Notes under the pieces: model-generated
The model's database searches: none
Told to the model about the DNA's origin: nothing
What the model saw: only the letters and a program-made list of their open reading frames with translations
Made by a program: the position numbers and the translations under genes
Shown: positions 15,902-24,299 of the stretch, in pieces
Layout of the letters: every line of letters starts with the position of its first letter
Numbering within the stretch: the first letter of the stretch is position 1
DNA from: Bacillota bacterium
GTDB taxonomy: Bacteria; Bacillota; Clostridia; Christensenellales; Christensenellaceae
NCBI GenBank assembly: GCA_023393165.1
Contig: JAEWMJ010000009.1
Coordinates: forward strand, 1 to 50,150
Length of the DNA: 50,150 nt
Reading direction: 5' to 3'

Positions 15902-17909
15902 TGTACAGATACGACTTCCTTATGAGCGGCAGGCGCTTCCATTTTCTCTTCAGATACGGCATAAAATAATAATCCACCCCGAATATCCTTCCTGCCGCGA
16001 TCAATACCGCTATTCCCGCAAACACCATCCAGAAGGTAGACAGGTAAAGCCCCGTGGTGGTGACAAACATAAACTGGAGAACCAGCGAGAAAATGGCTGC
16101 CGGCGTTGTAAAGAATCCGAATACCAGCAAAACGCCTATTATGATTTCGGCCAGCACGATAAACATCTGCATGCCGATCTGGGCCTGGCTGCTCGAAAGA
16201 ACATTTGCGTCGATAAACGAATTCATCATGGGCATGTTCAGTTTAAAGGCATAGTCGCTTATTGTGGAGTGCGCCAGGTCTTTTCCGCTCACAAAAATCC
16301 CGTTTATCCAGCCCCAGTCGATATTGAAAAGCACGGTGCCGATCTGCTCGGCCGCCTGCTGACCTGCGCCTGTTGCGGACGTCACAGCCTCCGGCGTCGG
16401 TCCGGGCGGAGGCGATACCGTTGCGGAAGAGACAACGTCTGCCGCGGCAAACGCGCCTTTTGCAGCGCTGCTGAGTATATTGTTGTACCATGCATTTGCG
16501 CTTCCGAAAAATTCCGTCAGCATGGGCGATTGAAGCCAGCCCTCCACCACTTTCATAACCCCTTCAAAAATCCAGACCAGGCCAAGCCATACCCGCAGGG
16601 GCACCAGAAGAAAACTGGGCGTCCGGTTTGAAAAATGACCGCCCACAAAACTTCTGCAGTTCCGGATGGTAAAGAACTCGTGCCACATATAACTGAACAC
16701 CTTGTTCCACCCCAGTAACTGAACGAAATAGATGATGTTGATAAAATGCTTGACGAACATGGCAAGAAAGCTCGGCAGGCTTATCATGGCGTTTGGGAAA
16801 CCGACATGCGCCACGCCGTGACGTCCTCCGATGCTTACCATTACGCCGTGGAAGGTCGGATCGTATTTGTCCATCTCCCCTTTTCCCGTTATTGCGCAAT
16901 AAATATTATTTGCGCAGACGTCCGAACTCTGTTCGCAGTTTTCCACCATCTGTGGGACGGGCCGCTCTTGCCCCTCGGGGATATAGAAAACATTGTCCCC
17001 TATCACGAATACGTCCGGATTATCTGCGCTTTGAAGATACGCGTTGGTCCGGATCCTTCCCCTGCCTTCGTTTGAAAGCGTTTCGGCGGCCTTTTTGGTA
17101 ATATCAGCACTTTCCGTGCCCGCGGCCCAGATAACGGTCCCTACTGATTGCCGCCTCCTCTCTCCGTTTCTTTCGGTCTCAATAAAATCGCTTCCGATAT
17201 TGACAACGCTGGTATTCATCTCCACCGAAACGCCCATCCTTTGAAGCTGTCTCTCCACCTTGACCGACAATTTCTCGGGGAGCATGGGAACAACCCTGTC
17301 CAGTATATCCACTTCATAGATGGAAACCAGGTCATGGTCTATCTCATACTGCTCGCACAGGATCGGAACATACTCGGCAAGTTCACCCGCCATTTCGACG
17401 CCTGTAAAGCCCGCGCCCACCACATAAAATGTCAGCAGCCGTTTTTTCTCCTCCATATTTGCCTCACAGGCGGCCATATAGAAAGACTTATGGATATGCT
17501 GTTTTAAAACGACAGCGTCTTTATAAGACCATAATTTGAAGGTATATTCGTCAGCGCCGGGAACGCCGAAAAAACAGGGCTTTGATCCGGCGGCCAGTAC
17601 AAGAATATCGTAAGGGTAGGCTTCGCTTTTTCCAATTACCCGTTTTGCTTTAAAATCGATTGAAAGCGCGGTATCGGTAATGACCTCCACTCCCCTTTCA
17701 GCGAATACCCTTTTCAGGCTTACCTTGATGCTGTTCTGGTCCACACGGTTGGCTGCGACCTCATGCAGTTCGGTCAGCATGGTATGGAAGGGATGCTTGT
17801 CTATAATTGCGACGGATACGTCTTTGAACTTTTTAAATCTCTTCGCCAGTTTCTTTGCAGCCAGAACGCCGGCATAACCGGCTCCCAGTACGACGATTTT
17901 CTTTTCCAC
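15894..17909 (-). CDS. ndh2: type II NADH dehydrogenase fused to a DoxX-like membrane domain
   Basis: A 671-residue protein. Residues 1-400 form the type II NADH dehydrogenase: FAD-binding VVLGAGYAGVLAAKKL, NAD-binding YVVGAGFTGVEMAGELA and the late FAD motif VFVIGDN. From about residue 435 there are several membrane helices resembling a DoxX domain, interrupted by a Ser/Pro/Gly/Ala-rich extracytoplasmic segment (about 500-550, with SPPPGPTPEAVTSATG). It should oxidise NADH and reduce demethylmenaquinone. The GTG start has GGAG 6 bases upstream. It is the first gene of the operon, and the electron-transfer Ndh2 of Listeria likewise has a membrane C-terminal extension. Confidence 0.88.
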   Translation of the reverse strand: MEKKIVVLGAGYAGVLAAKKLAKRFKKFKDVSVAIIDKHPFHTMLTELHEVAANRVDQNSIKVSLKRVFAERGVEVITDTALSIDFKAKRVIGKSEAYPYDILVLAAGSKPCFFGVPGADEYTFKLWSYKDAVVLKQHIHKSFYMAACEANMEEKKRLLTFYVVGAGFTGVEMAGELAEYVPILCEQYEIDHDLVSIYEVDILDRVVPMLPEKLSVKVERQLQRMGVSVEMNTSVVNIGSDFIETERNGERRRQSVGTVIWAAGTESADITKKAAETLSNEGRGRIRTNAYLQSADNPDVFVIGDNVFYIPEGQERPVPQMVENCEQSSDVCANNIYCAITGKGEMDKYDPTFHGVMVSIGGRHGVAHVGFPNAMISLPSFLAMFVKHFINIIYFVQLLGWNKVFSYMWHEFFTIRNCRSFVGGHFSNRTPSFLLVPLRVWLGLVWIFEGVMKVVEGWLQSPMLTEFFGSANAWYNNILSSAAKGAFAAADVVSSATVSPPPGPTPEAVTSATGAGQQAAEQIGTVLFNIDWGWINGIFVSGKDLAHSTISDYAFKLNMPMMNSFIDANVLSSSQAQIGMQMFIVLAEIIIGVLLVFGFFTTPAAIFSLVLQFMFVTTTGLYLSTFWMVFAGIAVLIAAGRIFGVDYYFMPYLKRKWKRLPLIRKSYLYND

Positions 17910-18011
17910 CGTTTTCTCCTTTTTATCTTGGTTTTTTAGACTACCGCGCCGGCTGCCATCCGGCTCAATGATCTTTTATTATTTTTCGTATTTTTTAAAT
18001 TAATAACCAAT

Positions 18012-18046
18012 AAAAAAAGACCTCCAAAAATGAAAGCTTCTGGAAG
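18012..18046 (-). terminator. probable terminator of guaD
   Basis: Minus-strand CTTCCA and TGGAGG pair (one wobble) and are followed by TCTTTTTTT. It separates guaD from the ndh2 operon. Confidence 0.55.
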
Positions 18047-18132
18047 CCGTAATTTTTTTAAAAAAACCGGAAAAAAAAATTTCTGATAAAAAGATACTGA
18101 ACGCAGTATGAATCCGCTGTGAAGTGGGAAGA

Positions 18133-18173
18133 GCGGAAAAATAGCACAGTAGTTGGGGTTTCTCAGCGGCCTG
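18133..18173 (+). repeat. half copy of the GTAGTTGGGG element
   Basis: This 41-base segment matches the complement of 29241-29281 at most positions: GCGGAAAAATA, CAGTAGTTGGGG, TCAGC and CCTG are shared. It lies just downstream of guaD. Only one arm is present here. Confidence 0.6.
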
Positions 18174-18174
18174 A

Positions 18175-19428
18175 TTACAGTATTTTTCTTCCCTCCGCAA
18201 AAACCGCATCGATCTTTATGTCGCGGGACAGATACAGGGCCCGTTCCAGGCGTTCGGTCGCGCTCAGAGTTTGCGTATTTACCATGTGCCTGTCGTTCAG
18301 CACCACTGCGTGAAAGGAGCTGCCGGCCTGGAAACCTGGCTTTTCGCCGAAGAATTCCGCCCCTGCCGAAGTTGCGAGGTAAAAAGCTTCGGGCACGGAT
18401 ATGCTTTTGCCTCCTCCGTCCGCCTGGCGCAGCTTGGAGATCCGGATGGCCTTTGCGGCGACGTCCAGTATGGATATCGAACACCCGCCGGCAAGATCGG
18501 AACCAAGCGCGACGGATACGCCTTCTTCCAGCATGGATCTTACGTCCGCCATACCGCTTGCGAGATTTGAATTGGAATCCGGACAGTGCGCCATCAGAAC
18601 GCCGTTCTCGGCGAGAAGCCTGCGCTCCTCTTTTGGGCTGTGTACGCAGTGGGCCATGACAGTTTTGACTTCCTTGCCGAAAAGGCCGTATTTTTCGTAT
18701 GCCTGCCCGTAAAAAGCGGCGTCCGGTTCAAGTTCCCGGACCCATTCTATTTCTTTTTTATTCTCGGACAAATGGGACTGTACGGGCAGACCGTATTCCC
18801 GTGCAATATTTCCCAAAGCCTCCAAAAGGGGCCCTGAGCATGTAGGAATAAACCGGGGCGTAATCATGGGCATAACCTGCCCGAATCTTCCCGCGCACGC
18901 ACTGATCCAGCGTTTTGTCTCCCGGATCGAATCCTCCGTGCTTTCGCAAAGAAACTCGGGCGCATTCCGGTCCATATTCACCTTGCCCACATATGCCTTC
19001 AGTCCAAAGCGCTCCATAATGTCCATTAAAAGCAGTACCGTATCCGTGTGTATGGTGCCGAATACGCATGCGCGCGTTGTTCCCGCATGAACCAGCGCTT
19101 TAGCGAATCTTTCATACGCTTCCCCGGCGTAAACCGCATCCGCATATTTGCTTTCCTCCGGGAACGTATAAGTCTGAAGCCAGGGCAGCAATTCCATATC
19201 CAGTCCCATACCGGTCATGGGAAACTGCGGCGCATGCACGTGCATGTCGCAAAGGCCGGGTATGATCAGGCTGCCGCCGTAATCCGTAACGCCTTCGCCC
19301 GGATATTCCTTCAGGATCTCCTTTACTTTTCCATCCCGCACTACGATATAACCGTTTTCCGTAACAGAAAGCTCCCCTATCTTGGGCGCGTGAATAATAT
19401 TTCCTTTTAATATAAAATCCTTGTTCAT
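18175..19428 (-). CDS. guaD: guanine deaminase
   Basis: A 417-residue amidohydrolase that should convert guanine to xanthine and ammonia. The metal and substrate residues are all present: HVHAPQ (HxH of strand 1), the HAGTTRACVFG loop, QSHLSENKKE, VMAHCVHSP and ALGSDLAGG (catalytic Asp). The ATG at 19428 is preferred to an in-frame codon at 19461, which has no ribosome site. No purine riboswitch was seen upstream. It is monocistronic, between the ndh2 operon and a peptidoglycan-binding gene. Confidence 0.92.
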   Translation of the reverse strand: MNKDFILKGNIIHAPKIGELSVTENGYIVVRDGKVKEILKEYPGEGVTDYGGSLIIPGLCDMHVHAPQFPMTGMGLDMELLPWLQTYTFPEESKYADAVYAGEAYERFAKALVHAGTTRACVFGTIHTDTVLLLMDIMERFGLKAYVGKVNMDRNAPEFLCESTEDSIRETKRWISACAGRFGQVMPMITPRFIPTCSGPLLEALGNIAREYGLPVQSHLSENKKEIEWVRELEPDAAFYGQAYEKYGLFGKEVKTVMAHCVHSPKEERRLLAENGVLMAHCPDSNSNLASGMADVRSMLEEGVSVALGSDLAGGCSISILDVAAKAIRISKLRQADGGGKSISVPEAFYLATSAGAEFFGEKPGFQAGSSFHAVVLNDRHMVNTQTLSATERLERALYLSRDIKIDAVFAEGRKIL

Positions 19429-19600
19429 AAAAATCTCTTTCTTTGTGAAACTTGATATCAACTATAATATTTTATGTTTCCAGGCTTCACAGGGCGATTC
19501 TTTTTTCGCATCCGTATTTAATAATACAATTCAAAGCAGTCCAATTCAAGTCATTCGGCTAAAGTTTGCGTATTTTCCAATATGCCATTCATGGTATAAA

Positions 19601-19633
19601 ACAACAAAAAACACCGGATATGGTATCCGGCGC
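19601..19633 (-). terminator. intrinsic terminator after the peptidoglycan-binding gene
   Basis: Minus-strand CGCCGGATA/TATCCGGTG hairpin followed by TTTTTTGT. Confidence 0.8.
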
Positions 19634-19672
19634 TGCAAAAAAAAACGTTCCGCTTATTATAATAATTCCATA

Positions 19673-20149
19673 CTATATAACTCTTTTCATGAAGAAAGAC
19701 CGGGCTTTGAATTTTTTAGAATGGCCGTCTGCAAACCAGACATCCCAGCAGGGTTTTCCCCAGACGCCGTCCAGAGGAAGACCGTGTGCAAGCTGAAAGG
19801 CCTCCACCGCGGCCTGTGTCCACGCGCCGTATATTCCGTCGGGCAGGAAATAAATATATCCCTGTTTTTTTAAGTAGGACTGGATCAGTTTAACCACCTT
19901 TTCCCTGTTCCAGTAATTATAATTCTGCGAGAGTGTCGGCGCCAGCATGCTCCATGTCATCGGGCCGATTTTCCCGTCGGCCAGAAGCCCGCATTTTTTT
20001 TGGAATGATTTTACATAATCTTCAGTTTGGGAATCAAAAATGCCTTCTTCCGCCAAATCGCAGGATTCAAAGACCCTGAGCATCCGCCGGGCAAAGCATA
20101 CGTCTTCTCCGGAACTTCCGGGCATGATCATATTCAAAGTTAGAGACAT
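19673..20149 (-). CDS. tandem peptidoglycan-binding domain protein
   Basis: A 158-residue protein made of two PG_binding_1 repeats. The first has the core EEGIFDSQTEDYVKSFQKKC then LLADGKIGPMTW; the second has FLPDGIYGAWTQAAVEAFQ then LPLDGVWGKPCW. There is no catalytic domain and no clear signal peptide. It may be an accessory cell-wall or spore-wall protein, or it may be delivered by a non-classical route. The ATG at 20149 follows GGAGG by 8 bases. The bases up to 20551 hold no gene; a GCCT/AGGC stem enclosing CCGG/CCGG occurs near 20291-20315. Confidence 0.8.
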   Translation of the reverse strand: MSLTLNMIMPGSSGEDVCFARRMLRVFESCDLAEEGIFDSQTEDYVKSFQKKCGLLADGKIGPMTWSMLAPTLSQNYNYWNREKVVKLIQSYLKKQGYIYFLPDGIYGAWTQAAVEAFQLAHGLPLDGVWGKPCWDVWFADGHSKKFKARSFFMKRVI

Positions 20150-20551
20150 TTCTTTTTCCTCCATACAAATATATTTATATTTATATTCTATTCCCATCCA
20201 AATAAGCATGCGGCATTTTATTGCAAGCAAAAACGCCCGCTGTTGTAATTATTTAAACCGTAAATATTTATATCGGTCCGGAACGACAGAGCCTTGCCGG
20301 ATAACCGGATGAGGCCCGCCATCCTTCAATTGAAATTCTTAAAAAAATCGTTTGCAAGTATCTATGTTGTTATAGTATCACAAACAGAATGAAACTTATT
20401 GTAAAAAATAATCAGATTATTTAATTATTTTGAACTTTTTTCCCAGAATTCTTTTAATGGTGTTCAGTTTATTATAATATTTATGTTAAAAAAAATCTAT
20501 CATTATATTTCAAAAAATATCATTCGCTGCCGCGCCTTTGTACGTTCCGGT

Positions 20552-20785
20552 TCATTCAAACATATCTTTACCGCAGCCGCAGCTGGGGCAAACGAATTCC
20601 CGGGGGACGTCTTCCCATTTTGTGCCGTGCTTGACGCCTGCCGCGCAGGGCGTGTTTTCGATGTTCTTATGCCATCCGCACCCTGTTTTGAGCATTGTGT
20701 TCCTGTTGGGCGGTATCCGTCCTCCCGGCGTTCCCTTATCCTCGTCAAAAACGTATCCGCAATTCATGCAAGTGTATCTGGCCAT
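20552..20785 (-). CDS. rubredoxin-like iron protein with inserted segment
   Basis: A 77-residue small electron-transfer protein. Both rubredoxin iron knuckles are clear: CMNCGYVFDEDKG at the N-terminus and FVCPSCGCGKDMFE at the C-terminus, with HGTKWEDVPREF before the second knuckle as in ordinary rubredoxins. Typical rubredoxins have about 52 residues. Here roughly 24 extra residues lie between the knuckles, including two extra cysteines (TGCGWHK and NTPCAAG). The ATG at 20785 has GGAGTG 6 bases upstream. A TTGACA-type promoter was not identified. It could serve oxidative stress defence or flavodoxin-like electron transfer. Confidence 0.85.
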   Translation of the reverse strand: MARYTCMNCGYVFDEDKGTPGGRIPPNRNTMLKTGCGWHKNIENTPCAAGVKHGTKWEDVPREFVCPSCGCGKDMFE

Positions 20786-21000
20786 TTGTATCACTCCAAA
20801 AATGAATGTTCCCTGTCTTTCATGCTCCATAACGCACTCTAAGATATTCTTAGGATTATTTCAGTATAGCACAACAAGCCGGATTAGACAAAAATTCAGG
20901 TTAGCTTGTCTAATGTTTTAGGCTATAAAAAGCCTTCGGTGCTTATTGCATCCCGAAAAATAAAAAATCAAAACTTGCCTATTAGGCCGCTTTTATACAG

Positions 21001-21339
21001 TTATCTACGCCAATATGCGTTGGCGTTTTCCTCCATTCTTGCAAGCCTTGTATAGTAATCCGGGAATTCCAATAAATGCGCAAGCGCTATTTTTCCGGTG
21101 ATAATCGGATCATCGTTGCTTACATTTGTTAATGTATTCCTCCTGCCGTGTTCCAGTTCGGTATCCAGGCCCATCCGAAATTGCTCGGCGTCAAAACCGG
21201 CTTTCTTGAAATCGATGCCAAGATTCCTTGCTATATCCTTCGCTTCCCCCAAAGTGAAGCTTTTTTTTGCTGGTTCCGCGGATTCCCGGGTAAAATCGGA
21301 CGGCATATAGGTTGAATTCGGGAATGTATACTTTAACAC
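21001..21339 (-). CDS. DUF5661 family protein
   Basis: A 112-residue cytoplasmic protein. It matches the DUF5661 pattern: SFTLGEAKDIARNLGIDF, AEQFRMGLDTELEHG, NDDPIITGKIALAHLLEFPD and YYTRLARMEENA. Function is unknown; the conserved His/Glu residues (ELEHG, AHLLEFPDYY) suggest a metal site. The start is a GTG at 21339 with AGGGGTG 7 bases upstream. It is monocistronic. Confidence 0.82.
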   Translation of the reverse strand: MLKYTFPNSTYMPSDFTRESAEPAKKSFTLGEAKDIARNLGIDFKKAGFDAEQFRMGLDTELEHGRRNTLTNVSNDDPIITGKIALAHLLEFPDYYTRLARMEENANAYWRR

Positions 21340-21454
21340 ACAGGTTCACCCCTAATATAGAATTATACTTTTTATATATGCCGTAATAAAAAAACTGTTC
21401 ACTGGGACTTAAATTGCATAAAAATAATTGACGAATTTAATAAATCACATAATT

Positions 21455-22528
21455 CTATAAATTAATGATTTGTTTGATTGTAATATTCAGCTTGTCATGG
21501 CCTTCGTTCAGGTCAATGATCTGGCTTGTGGGCTTTTCCCCTTCAATGATGCGGACAGTGGGACGAAGCCCTAACCCTTCATGGTTTTCGACGACGATTC
21601 CCGTTTTTCCATTGCTTAAAACAACGCAGGTACCCACAGGGTACGGCGCGATTTTTTGAATGAAAACCTTCACGATGTCGGGATCATACTGCGTATTGTA
21701 ACCGCTCATGATATACTCGAACGCGTCCGACGGGATCATTGCGCCCCGGTACGGGCGGTCGGAGGTCAGCGCGTCGTATACGTCCGCAACGCATATGATT
21801 CTGCTGTAGATGCTTATATGGTCGCCGGCAAGTCCGTTTGGGTATCCGCAGCCGTTGAACTTTTCGTGATGCTCAAGGACGCCCCGCATGATCAATGTGG
21901 AAAGCCTGTTGTACCGCCGCAGATACAGATACCCTCTTTCCGAATGCATTTTCATTTCCTGGAATTCCTGGACCGTCAGTTTTTGCGGTTTATTTACAAT
22001 CGTTTTATTGATAAAAACTTTGCCTATATCGTGGATCAGGGCGGCGGCAGCCAGTTCGCGCAGGCTCCTGGTATCGAGCTGCAGCGCTGCCCCCATCACA
22101 ACGGATAATAAAGCTACATTCAGGCTGTGGCTGTACGTATAGTCGTCAAATGTCCGAAGATCAACGATATTGACCATCATTCTTCTGTTCTTCATGATTT
22201 GGCCGACCATGTCCTCGATGACGTTTTTCAGCGCTCCCATGCTTCTGCTGACGTTTGCATCATTGTTGTTTTCCGTATTGCTGAAAAGCGACCGGATTTC
22301 TTTTTTTGCCCTGATCTTTATATCTTCACTGATAATATTTGCAGACTCCAAATCCCTGGATATGTCGTCGTCGATATACGCACCCTGGAATCCGATCTCT
22401 TTGATACGGTTGATCAGAGATTCCGTAAGTACGACTCCGTTCCGAAGAAATACCCTATTATTGTCCATTGCCAGATTGACTGCAAGCTGCTGGCCCGGTC
22501 TCATACAATTCGAGGGAACGTATCTCAT
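21455..22528 (-). CDS. HD-GYP domain protein, probable cyclic di-GMP phosphodiesterase
   Basis: A protein of about 357 residues. The N-terminal 110 residues resemble the DUF3391-like/regulatory lead-in of clostridial HD-GYP proteins. The HD-GYP domain runs from about 125 to 300 with LIHDIGKVFINKTI, MHSERGYLYLR, VLEHHEKFNGCGYPNGLAG and ICVADVYDALTSDRPYR, so metal ligands and the GYP signature are intact. It should hydrolyse cyclic di-GMP in the cytoplasm. Two adjacent ATGs at 22531 and 22528 follow AGGAG; the second has better spacing. A C-terminal extension (about 305-357) has a small beta domain with VGTCVVLSNGKTGIVVEN. Confidence 0.88.
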   Translation of the reverse strand: MRYVPSNCMRPGQQLAVNLAMDNNRVFLRNGVVLTESLINRIKEIGFQGAYIDDDISRDLESANIISEDIKIRAKKEIRSLFSNTENNNDANVSRSMGALKNVIEDMVGQIMKNRRMMVNIVDLRTFDDYTYSHSLNVALLSVVMGAALQLDTRSLRELAAAALIHDIGKVFINKTIVNKPQKLTVQEFQEMKMHSERGYLYLRRYNRLSTLIMRGVLEHHEKFNGCGYPNGLAGDHISIYSRIICVADVYDALTSDRPYRGAMIPSDAFEYIMSGYNTQYDPDIVKVFIQKIAPYPVGTCVVLSNGKTGIVVENHEGLGLRPTVRIIEGEKPTSQIIDLNEGHDKLNITIKQIINL

Positions 22529-22755
22529 CATATTCTCCTAAAAATTGCGCATTTATACATTGTATTTATCGAATAATTTTTGCCAAACTTAAATGCTTGA
22601 ACCCCAAATCAATTTTTACCCGGTATTATAAAATCAAAACTGTTTTAATGAATCTGTATAGTCGTATTCTAACAAACAATTCAACTCTTTTCAATAATTT
22701 TACAAAAAACGACAACGCATATGTAAAAAACTTTCTTAATTTTGTCCGGATTTAT

Positions 22756-22782
22756 AAAAAAAACCGCATAAGCGGTTTTTTA
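22756..22782. terminator. intrinsic terminator after gltD
   Basis: The stem AACCGC/GCGGTT with loop ATAA has T-runs on both strands; on the minus strand it closes the gltB-gltD operon. Confidence 0.85.
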
Positions 22783-22795
22783 TTGGCTCGATCGA

Positions 22796-24280
22796 TTATT
22801 TTATTCTGGATTTGCCCATCAGATACTGATCGACTTCGCGCGCCGCAAGCTTTCCTTCCTGGATCGCCCATACCACAAGGCTTTGACCTCTTCTTGCGTC
22901 TCCGACGGCAAAAACCTTTTCCACGTTTGTCTGGAAGTCCTCATAATCCGCCTTTAAATTGCTTCGTTCGTCCCGTTCCAATTTCAGTTCGTCCGCGACG
23001 GTATCCTCGGGACCCAAAAAGCCCATGGCCAAAAGCACAAGATCGGCCCTCCAGGCCTTTTCGCTCCCCGGGACCTCCCTGGGAATAAACCGTCCTTTTT
23101 CGTCCCGGACCCATTCCACCTGAACGGTGTGCAGTTCCCTTACCTCGCCTTTGTCATTGCCCACAAATTTTTTGGTGGAAACCAGATAGTTTCTGGGGTC
23201 TTTTCCGGTCAGGTATATGGCTTCCTCCTGGCCGTAATCCACCTTCAGTTTTTTAGGCCATTCGGGCCAGGGGTTCGTATTTTCATCCCGCTCGGCCGGC
23301 GGCTCGGGCAGAATCTCAAACTGGCAGACACTTTTCGCGCCGTGCCTGATAGCGGTGCCCACACAGTCCGTCCCCGTATCTCCGCCGCCGATGATGATTA
23401 CGTCTTTGTCCTTTGCGCTGATATAATTTCCGTCTTTCAGATTGGAATCCAAAAGGCTTTTGGTATTGGCGGAAAGAAACTCCACCGCAGGATAAATGCC
23501 CTTAAGGTCGCTTCCCGGAGCTTTCAGCCCGCGCGCCTTTGTAGCTCCTATGCAAAGCAGAACGGCGTCGTACTCGTCCACCAGCTTCTGCGCGGAGATA
23601 TCCCGGCCGACTTCCGTATTGAGTACAAACTTGACGCCCGATTTTTTCATGATCTCAAGCCTGCGCTCAACGATCTTTTTATCCAGCTTCATGTTTGGGA
23701 TGCCGTACATCAGAAGGCCGCCCGCCCGGTCGCTCCTCTCGTAAACCGTCACATCGTGCCCCACAAGGTTGAGGAAATATGCGGCGGACAAACCGGAAGG
23801 ACCTGATCCCACTACGGCGATCCTGTATCCGGTGGGGCTTACTCTTCTTGTTTCCACCCATCCTTCCGCAAACGCGCGCTCAATGATTTCATATTCCAGC
23901 GCGTTGACGGTAACAGGTTCCATATGATGTCCTTCCGTGCAGGAACCTTCGCAGGGAGCCGGACATACACGTCCGGTAAACTCCGGGAACGGATTTGTAC
24001 GGATCAGCCGCTTGTACGCTTCCTTCCATTGCCCCCTATAGACCAGATCGTTCCACTCCGGGATCAGATTATGCACAGGACATCCGGCAGCCATCCCGTT
24101 TAAAAGCACGCCTCCATGGCAAAAGGGAACGCCGCAGTTCATGCATCTTGCAGCCTGCATGGTAATGACATCTTCGCCCATGGGCTGGTGCATTTCGTCC
24201 CAGTTTTTGATTCTCTCCTCTACCGGGCGTTTTTTATATTCTTCTCTGTTATATTCCAAAAATCCAGTGGCTTTGCCCAT
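22796..24280 (-). CDS. gltD: glutamate synthase (NADPH) small subunit
   Basis: A 494-residue flavoprotein. The N-terminal domain carries the iron-sulphur cysteines (AARCMNCGVPFCHGG, GCPVHNLIPEW and GRVCPAPCEGSC). It is followed by the FAD site VVGSGPSGLSAAYFLN and the NADPH site VIIIGGGDTGTDCVG, and ends with the second FAD motif VFAVGDARRGQSLVVWAI. It passes electrons from NADPH to the large subunit for glutamate synthesis. It lies 19 bases after gltB. Length and motifs are normal. Confidence 0.96.
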   Translation of the reverse strand: MGKATGFLEYNREEYKKRPVEERIKNWDEMHQPMGEDVITMQAARCMNCGVPFCHGGVLLNGMAAGCPVHNLIPEWNDLVYRGQWKEAYKRLIRTNPFPEFTGRVCPAPCEGSCTEGHHMEPVTVNALEYEIIERAFAEGWVETRRVSPTGYRIAVVGSGPSGLSAAYFLNLVGHDVTVYERSDRAGGLLMYGIPNMKLDKKIVERRLEIMKKSGVKFVLNTEVGRDISAQKLVDEYDAVLLCIGATKARGLKAPGSDLKGIYPAVEFLSANTKSLLDSNLKDGNYISAKDKDVIIIGGGDTGTDCVGTAIRHGAKSVCQFEILPEPPAERDENTNPWPEWPKKLKVDYGQEEAIYLTGKDPRNYLVSTKKFVGNDKGEVRELHTVQVEWVRDEKGRFIPREVPGSEKAWRADLVLLAMGFLGPEDTVADELKLERDERSNLKADYEDFQTNVEKVFAVGDARRGQSLVVWAIQEGKLAAREVDQYLMGKSRIK

Positions 24281-24299
24281 TCTATTTTCCGCCTTACTC

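Noticed and set aside
17936..18484. A 182-codon minus-strand open frame at the end of guaD
   Set aside because: It overlaps guaD in another frame, has Arg/Gly/Phe-rich composition without domain features, and runs into the AT-rich intergenic region.
20231..20551. A riboswitch in the region around 20276-20330
   Set aside because: A GCCT/AGGC hairpin with an inner CCGG pair is visible, but no known aptamer core was recognised.
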